Source: Pseudomonas congelans
GTDB lineage: Bacteria; Pseudomonadota; Gammaproteobacteria; Pseudomonadales; Pseudomonadaceae
Length of the DNA stretch: 64,000 nt
Reading direction: 5' to 3'
Assembly (NCBI RefSeq): GCF_900103225.1
Contig: NZ_FNJH01000006.1
Span: forward strand, 186,001 to 250,000
Positions 26,978 through 34,901 of the stretch are shown here, piece by piece. The translations under genes and the position numbers were made by a program. The notes beneath the pieces are model-generated. The model had not been told where the DNA came from. It searched no databases and worked only from the letters and a program-made list of their open reading frames with translations. The stretch's first letter is position 1. Each line of letters opens with the position of its first letter.

Positions 26978-27457
26978 TCAGTTGCGCAGGTGAGTCAGCG
27001 GCATTTCGGTGCTGGCCAGCACTTGATTGAGGACAAAGCTCGATTTGACGCTGGTCACGCCCTCGATCCGGGTCAGATGGCCCAGCAGCAGTTTCTGATA
27101 GTGATCCATGTCCGGCACCACCACTTTCAGCTGATAGTCCGCGTCCATGCCGGTCACCAGGCTGCATTCCAGTACCTGAGGCAGGTTGCGGATCTGCTGC
27201 TCAAAGTTCTCGAAACGCTCGGGCGTGTGCCGGTCCATGCCGATCAGCACGTAGGCGGTCAGGTTCAGCCCCAGTTTCTTGCGATCCAGCAGGGCAACCT
27301 GGCGCACGATGTAACCGTCGTCTTCCAGTTGCTTGACCCGGCGCGAGCAGGGCGACGGCGACAGACCAATGCGTTCGGCCAATTCCTGGTTGGATATCCG
27401 TGCGTCCCGTTGCAATTCAGCCAAAATGCTCAGGTCGTATCTGTCGAGCTTGCTCAC
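26978..27457 (-). CDS. Lrp/AsnC family transcriptional regulator
   Basis: A protein of about 159 residues with an N-terminal helix-turn-helix (DYDLSILAEL-like start, then SNQELAERIGLSPSPCSRRVKQL) and the C-terminal RAM/AsnC ligand-binding domain (VTGMDADYQLKVVV). It resembles global Lrp rather than narrow AsnC proteins, but the ligand is unknown. I chose the GTG at 27457 (SKLDRYDLS) with GGGGTG upstream; ATGs at 27469 and 27475 are in frame. An inverted TTGCG/CGCAA repeat lies 55 bases upstream and may serve autoregulation. Confidence 0.88.
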   Translation of the reverse strand: MSKLDRYDLSILAELQRDARISNQELAERIGLSPSPCSRRVKQLEDDGYIVRQVALLDRKKLGLNLTAYVLIGMDRHTPERFENFEQQIRNLPQVLECSLVTGMDADYQLKVVVPDMDHYQKLLLGHLTRIEGVTSVKSSFVLNQVLASTEMPLTHLRN

Positions 27458-27511
27458 GATGCACCCCATTATCAATTCAATTGCGCTGGATTATTCATCT
27501 GAAGTCAAAAA

Positions 27512-27538
27512 TTGCGCAAGTAATGTTTTAATCCGCAA
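27512..27538. promoter_or_regulatory. AT-rich inverted repeat upstream of the Lrp gene
   Basis: TTGCG (27512-27516) and CGCAA (27534-27538) form an inverted repeat around a 17-base AT-rich centre, in the divergent promoter region. The layout suits an Lrp-type dimer site. Assignment is inferred from position and sequence only. Confidence 0.35.
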
Positions 27539-27682
27539 TATTAGCAATCCTCTGCCTTAGCCTCAGGCCTATTCTTTTAAACAGAATCACTGCCCGGACA
27601 CAGCGTCCAGCGCGACCCGCCGAATCAGGCCAGTCGCGGCCTCCCACCCGACAGGGTGTGTCAGGCCCCCGGGCTACATACT

Positions 27683-27772
27683 GTCCAGAAGACGGCATGA
27701 GGTGAGCCAGCGTCAAAAGCGCTGCGCCAGGACGAAGTATCTCAAGGGGGCCATCTGGTCCCCTTTTCTTTG
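27683..27772 (+). ncRNA. Candidate small RNA with its own promoter and terminator
   Basis: An intrinsic terminator (27744-27765, stem of 9 bp with an ATCT loop, then TTCTTT) stands on the plus strand with no plus-strand gene upstream for about 780 bases. A CTACATACT box (27674-27682) about 70 bases before it resembles a sigma-S or sigma-70 -10 element. A transcript of about 80-90 nt is implied. The area 27580-27680 also contains short stems, so an earlier start is possible. I could not match it to a known pseudomonad small RNA. It could instead be the leader of the gene at 27851. Confidence 0.5.
27744..27772 (+). terminator. Intrinsic terminator, orphan
   Basis: Bases 27744-27752 pair with 27757-27765 (one G-U) around loop ATCT, followed by a T-rich tract. 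It precedes the gene at 27851, so it ends a separate short transcript or attenuates that gene. Confidence 0.85.
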
Positions 27773-27850
27773 TCTGCTGATAAAGTGCGCAGAACGGCGC
27801 TACGCTTAAACAGTCTTAATGACGTCAACCCGCGCTCTAGTGAGGAAAGC

Positions 27851-29017
27851 ATGAAATCTGGCATCTGGCAGTTTGCGGGTGTAAGTCTGTTGTGTCTGAG
27901 CATCAGTGCTCAGGCACTGGCCGACGAACGTGATGATTCACCGCGCAATCAGCTTTACGGCAGCCCCGGTGAAAACGGGCAGCAGCGTCAGCAGCAACAA
28001 CAGCGTGCTCAAGAGCAGAATAATCAGCAGCGCCAGATCCAACAGCAGCAAAACCAGCAGCGCCAGGTCGAGCGTGAGCAGCAACAGCAGATCTATCAGC
28101 AGCAGAACAACCAGCAACGTCAGATTCAGGAACAGCAGAATCAGCAGCGTCAGGTTGAGCGTCAGCAACAGCAGCAGATCCAGCAACAGCAGATTCAGCA
28201 GCGCAACGTCGAGCGCCAGCAGCAACAGCAGATCGAGCAGCAACAGCGCGATCAGCAGCGCCAGATTCAGCAGCAGCAAAACCAGCAGCGTCAGCAGTTG
28301 CGCCAGGCTCAGGACAACCTGCCGATCCAGAGCGGTCCGAAAGAGGCATGGCAAACCCAGCCACCGCGGCAGGGCTATTACCAGGACATCCCACGCGGCA
28401 ACAACCGCAACTGGCAGGCCGGTAACGGCCGGCCGAATGATCACTGGGAAGGACGTCCCGACGGGCGCGGCAATGGCTGGGGCCCAGGCCCGCAATATCG
28501 ACCTGGCTACGCGATAGATCGCGTACCGGGCGGTTATTCGCGCATTCCTTACCGCGGCCAGGACTATTTCTATTCGCAAGGCTACTGGTATCGCCCACAG
28601 GGCCCGCGTTATGTCGTGGTGACGCCGCCCTATGGCGTGCGCGTGCGCAGCCTGCCGTCCTATTCGAGAGAAGTGTGGATCGGCAGCAGCCTGCTGTTTC
28701 TGGCTGCCGGGACCTATTACGCCTACCAGCCGGACAGCCAGGACTATGTAGTGGTCAATCCGCCGCAGAACGAAGCCGTGTATCAGGCTCCGCCGGCTGA
28801 ACAACAAGGTAATGGCTACGATCCGGTGGCCTACCCTGCCAACGGGCAGAGCCCGCAGCAGGTCGAGCTGGATAAATACCAGTGCTACCGCTGGGCTGCG
28901 GAGCAAAGCGGTTTCGACCCGGCCAATGTCACCGGCCAGCCACCGCCTGACGTGGTCGACCTGTATCGTCGCTCGATGGGCGCGTGTCTGGCCGGGCGAG
29001 GCTACAGCGTCAACTGA
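27851..29017 (+). CDS. Exported glutamine-rich repeat protein with DUF6515-like C-terminal half
   Basis: A 388-residue protein. The ATG at 27851 has a GAGGAAAG site and gives a clean signal peptide (MKSGIWQFAGVSLLCLSISAQALA). Residues about 40-155 are a low-complexity Gln/Arg/Asn/Glu tract built from repeated QQRQ(I/V)(Q/E)-type units, probably an extended coil or coiled coil. The second half is Gly/Tyr/Pro-rich and includes DYFYSQGYWYRPQGPRYVV and a short hydrophobic segment (SSLLFLAAGTYYAY). A C-terminal cysteine-containing segment (YQCYRWAAEQSGFDP) follows. Likely envelope protein; function unknown. The longer frame from 27770 crosses the terminator and was rejected. Confidence 0.8.
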   Translation: MKSGIWQFAGVSLLCLSISAQALADERDDSPRNQLYGSPGENGQQRQQQQQRAQEQNNQQRQIQQQQNQQRQVEREQQQQIYQQQNNQQRQIQEQQNQQRQVERQQQQQIQQQQIQQRNVERQQQQQIEQQQRDQQRQIQQQQNQQRQQLRQAQDNLPIQSGPKEAWQTQPPRQGYYQDIPRGNNRNWQAGNGRPNDHWEGRPDGRGNGWGPGPQYRPGYAIDRVPGGYSRIPYRGQDYFYSQGYWYRPQGPRYVVVTPPYGVRVRSLPSYSREVWIGSSLLFLAAGTYYAYQPDSQDYVVVNPPQNEAVYQAPPAEQQGNGYDPVAYPANGQSPQQVELDKYQCYRWAAEQSGFDPANVTGQPPPDVVDLYRRSMGACLAGRGYSVN

Positions 29018-29023
29018 CCCCGA

Positions 29024-29917
29024 TCAGGCACTGGCCTGCTTGACGACTTCCTGAGGGTCGGCGTGTACCAGCACTTCGGCCTTCGGGAATTGCTTGTGAA
29101 TGGCGTCAGCCACCTGGTCACAAATGGTATGGGCGGCCGACAGCGTCAGGCTGCCCGGCAGCTCCAGGTGCAACTGTACAAACCAGTGATTGCCGGAGAT
29201 TCGTGTACGCAGATCATGCGCCCCGAGCACGCCCGGCACGTCGCACGCCAGTGCCAGCATTTGCGTGCTGACATCGGCGGGCAATTCGGCATCCATCAGC
29301 ACCGATATCGTTTCGCGGGCGATTTGAAAGGCGCTCCACAAGATATACAGCGCGATGCCCAGACCAAAATACGCATCCAGCTGCTGCCAGCCGAAATACG
29401 CCAGCGTCAGCGCCACCAGAATGCTGGCATTCAGCAGCAGGTCTGAGCGGTAGTGCAGCGAATCAGCGCGGATCGCTGCCGAGCCGGTCGCCTTGATCAC
29501 CCGGTATTGCAGGGTGAGCAACGCGAGCGTCAGCGCGATGGAAATCACCATCACGACCATGCCCAGCAGTGGCGCGCCCAGCGGCTGGGGGTTCTGAATG
29601 CGTTCGACTGCCTGAACGGCAATCAGCACACCACTGACGGTGATGAACAACGCCTGTGCCATGCCTGACAGCGCTTCCGCCTTGCCGTGGCCGTAGCGAT
29701 GATCGTCATCGGCAGGCCGCAATGCGTAATGCACCGCCAGCAGATTGAGAAACGAGGCTGCGCCATCGAGCAGCGAGTCGGTGAGACCGGCCAGCAGGCT
29801 CACCGAACCGCTCAGCCACCAGGCAACCCCCTTGGCCAGGATCAGCGTCGTGGCAACCGCCAGCGAGGCCCGCGTCGCGAGACGCAGCAGTCGGGAATGT
29901 TCGGCAGTGGTGCTCAT
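29024..29917 (-). CDS. Cation diffusion facilitator (FieF/YiiP type)
   Basis: A 297-residue inner-membrane metal/proton antiporter with about six transmembrane helices and a C-terminal cytoplasmic domain. The transport-site residues occur with FieF spacing: Asp47 and Asp51 (DSLLD), His155 and Asp159 (HYRSD). HRYGHGKAE is the inter-helix histidine motif. These fit Zn(II)/Fe(II) efflux; the metal cannot be told from sequence. Start at 29917 (MSTTAEHSRLL). It follows a lipoprotein gene by 25 bases on the same strand. Confidence 0.92.
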   Translation of the reverse strand: MSTTAEHSRLLRLATRASLAVATTLILAKGVAWWLSGSVSLLAGLTDSLLDGAASFLNLLAVHYALRPADDDHRYGHGKAEALSGMAQALFITVSGVLIAVQAVERIQNPQPLGAPLLGMVVMVISIALTLALLTLQYRVIKATGSAAIRADSLHYRSDLLLNASILVALTLAYFGWQQLDAYFGLGIALYILWSAFQIARETISVLMDAELPADVSTQMLALACDVPGVLGAHDLRTRISGNHWFVQLHLELPGSLTLSAAHTICDQVADAIHKQFPKAEVLVHADPQEVVKQASA

Positions 29918-29942
29918 GACGCTTCCTTGAACGGGATCGATA

Positions 29943-30362
29943 TCAGGCGGCCGGGACCAGGCCCAGTGCTGCCAGTTGTTCCACACTGCCTTTGTGCTGG
30001 ATCAGGCGTGGGTCGTTCAACGGCAGGGAACGGCCCAGCTCGGTTTCAATGATGGCTTGCAGCTTGGTGTTGTCGACGCTGCCGTCAGCCTTGAGCGCTT
30101 TTTGCAGCTTTTGCGGATCGATCTGCGCATGCTCGCCGGGCCCGTAATAGATCGCGCCGGTGGCGAAGTCCACGGCAAACGCAATCACGCCTGGAACGAT
30201 ATAGAACAGCAGCGCGAAAGCATCCAGTGCCGCAATGGCCGGGTCAACCTTGCCATCGATCTGACCACGACGATCAGGATAGAAAATACTGCCGCAGGCC
30301 GAAATCTGAGTCAGCAACGTGGCGACCAGAACGCCACCGATCAAGCGAGAAGGAATGCGCAT
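29943..30362 (-). CDS. Putative lipoprotein, unknown function
   Basis: A 139-residue protein. The signal peptide ends at the lipobox ISAC (Cys23). A second hydrophobic segment (FALLFYIVPGVIAFAVDF) suggests an additional membrane association, and the C-terminus holds a soluble helical tail. The start at 30362 was chosen because it begins the signal peptide. It is transcribed just before the CDF transporter, 25 bases apart, so the two may be co-expressed. I do not recognise the family. Confidence 0.75.
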   Translation of the reverse strand: MRIPSRLIGGVLVATLLTQISACGSIFYPDRRGQIDGKVDPAIAALDAFALLFYIVPGVIAFAVDFATGAIYYGPGEHAQIDPQKLQKALKADGSVDNTKLQAIIETELGRSLPLNDPRLIQHKGSVEQLAALGLVPAA

Positions 30363-30500
30363 GGAAAGCTCCTGAGATGAATAGGGCAACTATACAAGGC
30401 AATGACTGCAAGGCTAAGACTATTGAGTGATGGCGTGGTTCGGCGGTCATGGAGTTAACCGAAATGCGACGTGCAGCGCCCCGAACTGCAGAATCGCAGG

Positions 30501-30523
30501 GGCGTGAGTTTGCTCACGAAGGG
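30501..30523. repeat. Degenerate REP palindrome
   Basis: GGCGTGAGT-TTGCTCACGAAGG is a variant of the GAGCGAGC-TTGCTCGCGAAGG REP word. The rest of 30363-30665 shows no gene that I can support. Confidence 0.5.
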
Positions 30524-30669
30524 GCCGGAGCGGGCGCTGAAGATCTATCGACGCAGAGATCGGCTGACCGCTGGACTAAAACAGCTTCCGCGCCGATGCC
30601 CCTTACCGACCACGATTAACATCTGGTTTACTGTGCCGCACGATAATTACAAGAACTCAGGAGTCATGT

Positions 30670-31596
30670 ATGCAACCGATTCGTCTCGGTCTGGTGGGCT
30701 ACGGCAAAATTGCGCAGGATCAACACGTTCCAGCGATCCACGCCAACCCCGCATTTGAGCTGGTGGCCGTGGCTACGCAAGGCCAGCCGTGCGCCGGGGT
30801 AGAGAATTTCAAATCCCTGGGCGAACTGCTTGCAAGCGGGCTGCAGGTTGACGCGATTGCGTTCTGTACGCCCCCGCAAGGTCGATTTGCACTGGTACAA
30901 GAGGCATTGGCGGCCGGCAAACACGTGCTGGTCGAGAAACCGCCGTGCGCGACGCTGGGTGAGGCGATGGCGTTGGTGGCGCAAGTGTCGGAGCAGGGCG
31001 TCAGCGGTCTGTTCGCCTGGCATTCGCGTTACGCGCAGGGTATCGAAGCGGCGCGTGAGTGGTTATCCACCCGCACCCTGCAGAGCGTTCAGATCGACTG
31101 GAAAGAAGACGTGCGCAAATGGCACCCCGGTCAGGCGTGGATCTGGCAGCCTGGTGGCCTTGGCGTGTTCGATCCGGGCATCAATGCCCTGTCGATCGTG
31201 ACGCATCTGCTGCCACTGCCATTGTTCGTCGAGTCTGCCGAACTGCGCGTGCCGAGCAATTGCCAGTCGCCTATCGCCGCGTCCGTAAAGATGTCCGACA
31301 CGCGCCATCTCGATATCCGCGCCGAGTTCGATTTCGATCATGGTCACGACGAACTGTGGAGCATCGAGATTCGCTGCGCCGAAGGCACTTTGCGCCTGGA
31401 CAGCGGCGGTGCGGTGTTGAGTATCGATGGCGTACGTCAGGCTGTATCGGAGGAGGGCGAGTACGCAGCGGTGTATCGACACTTCCAACAGTTGATCGGC
31501 AACAGCGCCAGTGATCTGGACCTGCAACCGTTGCGGCTGGTCGCGGACAGTTTTTTCGTGGGCAGCCGGGCATCTGTTGAACCGTTCTACGACTAA
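30670..31596 (+). CDS. Gfo/Idh/MocA oxidoreductase, D-galactose 1-dehydrogenase-like
   Basis: A 308-residue NAD(P)-dependent dehydrogenase. The Rossmann motif GLVGYGKIAQ (residues 7-16) and EKP (89-91) are typical of the Gfo/Idh/MocA family. Overall it resembles pseudomonad D-galactose/L-arabinose 1-dehydrogenases, which open the non-phosphorylated sugar oxidation route. The substrate is inferred. A CAGGAG ribosome site (30657-30662) precedes the ATG at 30670. No other sugar-catabolic gene is adjacent; an esterase gene follows 74 bases later. Confidence 0.8.
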   Translation: MQPIRLGLVGYGKIAQDQHVPAIHANPAFELVAVATQGQPCAGVENFKSLGELLASGLQVDAIAFCTPPQGRFALVQEALAAGKHVLVEKPPCATLGEAMALVAQVSEQGVSGLFAWHSRYAQGIEAAREWLSTRTLQSVQIDWKEDVRKWHPGQAWIWQPGGLGVFDPGINALSIVTHLLPLPLFVESAELRVPSNCQSPIAASVKMSDTRHLDIRAEFDFDHGHDELWSIEIRCAEGTLRLDSGGAVLSIDGVRQAVSEEGEYAAVYRHFQQLIGNSASDLDLQPLRLVADSFFVGSRASVEPFYD

Positions 31597-31670
31597 CAGC
31601 CTCTCAGGTACAGGTGGGGGCAAACGCGCTGCGCGCCCCCGCATACGTCAGCCTGACAAGAGAGTAGAAA

Positions 31671-32642
31671 TTGGACACAAAACAGCCTTGGCCTTCCAGT
31701 GAGCAGGAGTTGGTAGAAGTACGACGGTTCAATAAAACCCTCGCGCGGATGCCACGTTTCCAGATTCGCAATCGCGTCACGCCCCGGCTGATTCAGGCGC
31801 TGTTGCGTGCGGCGCAGATCGGCAGCGCCTTGAAACCGGGAAGGCATGACCTTCGCATCGAGAAAAGAACGGTCAGCTCGGATAACGTACCGGTGCCCGT
31901 GCGCATCATCCGACCCAAAGGCAAACCCAGGGGCGTGGTGTTCGATATCCACGGCGGCGGATGGGTGATCGGCAACGCCCAGATGAACGATGATCTCAAC
32001 GTCGCCATGGTCAACGCCTGCGACGTGGCCATTGTTTCGGTCGATTATCGACTTGCTGTGACAACCCCCATCGAGGGCCTGATGGAGGATTGCTTTTCTG
32101 CGGCCTGCTGGCTGTTGGGGAAAGACTGCGAGGAGTTTGCCGGCCTGCCGGTTATCGTGGTCGGCGAATCCGCCGGCGGGCATCTTGCCGCAGCCACCCT
32201 CTTGAAATTGAAAAGCCGGCCCGATCTGCTCGAGCGGATAGTGGGTACGGTCCTGTACTACGGCGTCTACGACCTGACGGGGACCAACAGCGTACGTACC
32301 GCGGGGCCCGAGACGCTGGTGCTGGACGGTCCGGGCATGGTCGGCGCCATGCGCGTGCTCACCCCCGATCGAAGCGACGATAAACGCCGCGAGCCGCCCC
32401 TGTCGCCGCTGTATGGCGATTTGACCGGTCTTCCGCCCGCGCTGATGTTCGTCGGAGAGATCGATCCGCTGCTGGATGACACCCTGCAAATGGCCGAGCG
32501 CTGGGCCAACTCGGCAGAAGTCGAAATGCACCTCATGCCCGAGTCACCGCACGGCTTCATCCACTTCCCGACCACGTTGGCGCGCAAGGCGCTGGCGCGC
32601 AGCCGGGAGTGGATCAACGAGCGGATCGATGCGCTGGGTTGA
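31671..32642 (+). CDS. Alpha/beta hydrolase, hormone-sensitive-lipase family
   Basis: A 323-residue esterase. The oxyanion-hole motif HGGGW lies at residues 94-98, the nucleophile Ser167 in GESAG (165-169), and the acid and base are probably Asp265 (GEIDPL) and His294 (SPHGF), completing the triad. No signal peptide. The start is TTG at 31671; the next Met is residue 27, which would remove part of the N-terminal cap. Natural substrate unknown. It lies downstream of, and may be co-transcribed with, the galactose dehydrogenase-like gene, and is convergent with the gene at 32652. Confidence 0.88.
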   Translation: MDTKQPWPSSEQELVEVRRFNKTLARMPRFQIRNRVTPRLIQALLRAAQIGSALKPGRHDLRIEKRTVSSDNVPVPVRIIRPKGKPRGVVFDIHGGGWVIGNAQMNDDLNVAMVNACDVAIVSVDYRLAVTTPIEGLMEDCFSAACWLLGKDCEEFAGLPVIVVGESAGGHLAAATLLKLKSRPDLLERIVGTVLYYGVYDLTGTNSVRTAGPETLVLDGPGMVGAMRVLTPDRSDDKRREPPLSPLYGDLTGLPPALMFVGEIDPLLDDTLQMAERWANSAEVEMHLMPESPHGFIHFPTTLARKALARSREWINERIDALG

Positions 32643-32651
32643 GCTCGCCGC

Positions 32652-33191
32652 TCAACTCATCTCCGCAACCCACTTCGACACCGGATCGCCGCTGCTCAAG
32701 CCCGGCTGCACAAGACCGTCGATCATGAAGGTCGGCGAGACGTGTATGCCGTTCTGGCGAGCGTATTTGGCGTGCCATTTCACGGCCTGCTCAAGCTCGG
32801 GATTGGCGAATGCCTTCGCCAGCTCTACGCCGCTGTAACGCTCGATGCGCGCAATGATGTCGTTGGGCGTCGCGTCCATGTTCGGGCCGGTGGCGTGATG
32901 TTCGAACTCGAATTCTTCACGGTGCGACGCAACCGCCGTCATGACGGCCTTGGCGCTTTGCTTGCCGTCTTCAAGGGTCGCAGCCGCCAGAATGCAGCGC
33001 ACGATGACACCCGAAAACATGTGCCAGGGCTGCGATTGCAGGCGAATTTTGACCGTGACCCTGTCTTCTCCGGCCTGAGCCAGCAGCTCATCGAGTTTGA
33101 AGAAGGCCTTCACCGAAAAGGGGCAGGTCGGCTCAAGGAAGACTTCGAACAGACGAGGCCCGTGGCCCCAGGAAAGTGCGTCTGAATGCAT
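32652..33191 (-). CDS. DsbA-like thioredoxin-fold protein, CxxS active site
   Basis: A 179-residue protein without a signal peptide. The thioredoxin-fold active site is CPFS (Cys23-Ser26) instead of CxxC, followed by a DsbA-type helical insertion and the cis-Pro loop HVSPTFMIDG. A monothiol site favours isomerase, glutathione or peroxidase-like chemistry over dithiol oxidation. It is likely cytoplasmic. Family members in pseudomonads are uncharacterised so far as I know. The 291 bases upstream are filled with REP sequence. Confidence 0.8.
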   Translation of the reverse strand: MHSDALSWGHGPRLFEVFLEPTCPFSVKAFFKLDELLAQAGEDRVTVKIRLQSQPWHMFSGVIVRCILAAATLEDGKQSAKAVMTAVASHREEFEFEHHATGPNMDATPNDIIARIERYSGVELAKAFANPELEQAVKWHAKYARQNGIHVSPTFMIDGLVQPGLSSGDPVSKWVAEMS

Positions 33192-33224
33192 GTCGTGTTG
33201 CTCCCGTCGATGGTTATGCAGAAG

Positions 33225-33420
33225 GCGCGCCGCGCATAGTCACGAGAAGCATCTCCCGGACACCTCTCGTTCCTCACGCAGAGCACTGGCACGATAAGCA
33301 AGGCGCGCCGGGCTGATTTACGCTGCGCCGCGCGCCACGAAAAGTATTTCCCGGACACCTATCGCTCCTCACGCTCCGCGTGGGAATGCAGTTCGTGACG
33401 CTCCGCGTCACACATTGCAG
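33225..33420. repeat. Duplicated REP block
   Basis: A unit of about 55 bases beginning near CACGAGAAGCATCTCCCGGA (33241) recurs near CACGAAAAGTATTTCCCGGA (33336), offset 95 bases. Each is followed by CACCT(C/A)TCG(T/C)TCCTCACG. The block ends with the palindrome GTGACGCTCCGCGTCAC (33396-33412). It lies between trmK and the DsbA-like gene. Confidence 0.7.
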
Positions 33421-33482
33421 CATTGACGCCTGAACTGCGGATCATGCGGGTTTGAGAGCAGGTTCGGGCATGAGTTCGATTT

Positions 33483-34184
33483 TCAGGCCAGCAGCGCGGT
33501 GATCCAGCGGACCTGTTGCGCAACGTCCTGCAGCTTCTCTTCGCTCACGGCTTGCTGCGCGCGTTCGAAGTTGCGCAGTGTCTTGTGTTTCTTGCCCAGC
33601 AGACGCTGCCACTTGAGCAGAAACGCCGGGCTGCGCGTCTGCATCTGCAGCGGGCCGAAATACAGTTCCTCAGCCGTGTAGTGCACGGGGCCTGTGCGTT
33701 CGGCGACGATGATTTCGTAGTCGAAACGGTTTTCCCGCAGCACCTCTTCGCTGACGATGCGGTAGTCATGCTCCATCAGCCAGAGACGCAACGGCTGCTC
33801 GCCGCCGTTGGGTTGCAGGATCAAGCGTTCCTGACCGCTCAGCCGCGCCTTGCCCGCCTCAAGGATGTCGCGAATCGTCTCGCCGCCCATGCCGCAGAGA
33901 CTGATCGCCGTAATCGCGTCTTCCGCTTCGATCGCCGCCAGACCATCTGCCAGGCGCACGCTGACCTGATCCTCCAGATTGTTCTCGCGCACAGTACGCT
34001 CGGCTGCACAGAACGGCGTCAACGCTACCTCACCAGCCACCGCAGCCGTAATGACACCACGGTTCAGCAGCGCCACCGGCAGATAGCCGTGATCCGAGCC
34101 GATATCGGCCAATCGTGCACCGGGTGGCACATGCGTCGCCACACGCTCAAGGCGCATGGACAATCTCTGTTCGTTCAACGGCAA
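33483..34184 (-). CDS. trmK: tRNA (adenine(22)-N(1))-methyltransferase TrmK family
   Basis: A 233-residue SAM-dependent methyltransferase. The SAM-binding motif ADIGSDHGYLPVALL (residues about 25-39), the LCGMGGETI segment and the ILQPNGGEQPLR motif match TrmK, described mostly in Gram-positive bacteria as modifying A22 in tRNA D-arms. A coiled C-terminal region follows. Start MPLNEQRLSMRL at 34184. Divergent from a RidA-family gene with 161 bases between. Substrate in pseudomonads is inferred. Confidence 0.88.
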   Translation of the reverse strand: MPLNEQRLSMRLERVATHVPPGARLADIGSDHGYLPVALLNRGVITAAVAGEVALTPFCAAERTVRENNLEDQVSVRLADGLAAIEAEDAITAISLCGMGGETIRDILEAGKARLSGQERLILQPNGGEQPLRLWLMEHDYRIVSEEVLRENRFDYEIIVAERTGPVHYTAEELYFGPLQMQTRSPAFLLKWQRLLGKKHKTLRNFERAQQAVSEEKLQDVAQQVRWITALLA

Positions 34185-34345
34185 CCCCTTTCACCCCAAG
34201 CGCCCGACAGCATGGCCGGGTCCGGGCGCGATTCTGTAGAGCAACGCGGCGCATTTCAACTTTCCGCGACAAAGCCCACGGCTCGACCCCCACCTGTCGC
34301 TCGCGTAGGCTTGGCGTTTTCCATCCTTTGCAAAGCAGAGAACCC

Positions 34346-34729
34346 ATGGCAAACGCAGACATCACCTTCACCCCCGATCCCGATCCGGAGTCCATCTCCT
34401 CGGACGTCGCCGACTTCAACGGCGTGCTGGTCAGCACCCAGATCCCGACCCGCCCCGATGGCAGCCTGGAACTGGGCGGTATCACCGAGCAGAGCGAGTG
34501 CACCCTGCGAGCCCTGAAAGACGCCCTCGAACGCGCCGGCAGCTCGATGGACCGGGTCATGCACCTGACCATCTACCTGACCGACATGGCCGATCGCGCC
34601 GCATTCAACGAAGTGTACAAACGCTTCTTCAAAAAACCGTGGCCCGTCCGCGCAGCGGTAGGCGTAGCGGCGTTGGCGGTTGAGGGGATGCGGGTTGAAG
34701 TGACGGCGATGGCGGCGAGGGCGAGCTGA
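34346..34729 (+). CDS. RidA/YjgF family protein
   Basis: A 127-residue protein of the YjgF/YER057c/UK114 fold. The conserved arginine for imine hydrolysis is present (Arg102 in PVRAAVGV) as is the C-terminal Glu118 (VEVTA). RidA proteins hydrolyse reactive enamine/imine intermediates from PLP enzymes; subgroup members vary. The N-terminal TPDPDPESISSD segment is longer and more acidic than in E. coli RidA. Start at 34346. The 172 bases downstream to the next gene hold nothing that I can support. Confidence 0.88.
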   Translation: MANADITFTPDPDPESISSDVADFNGVLVSTQIPTRPDGSLELGGITEQSECTLRALKDALERAGSSMDRVMHLTIYLTDMADRAAFNEVYKRFFKKPWPVRAAVGVAALAVEGMRVEVTAMAARAS

Positions 34730-34901
34730 TTGGCTGGGCGTGTCGATATTCATGCCGCATTTGACCCTCCATGCGCTCATATATGAAGTGTGGTTGGGTC
34801 AAGCGCGTGTAAGAAGGGTAAAAAAATATCAATAAGCCACTATTGTTATGGCGCTGACTGCCGATACAGCCGTCATCGTTTTAATCATAGGGACTTGAGA
34901 T

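Noticed and set aside
27981..28310. CAG-rich DNA as a phase-variable microsatellite
   Set aside because: Repeats are imperfect at the base level and codon-scale; no long run of identical units that would cause frequent slippage out of frame.
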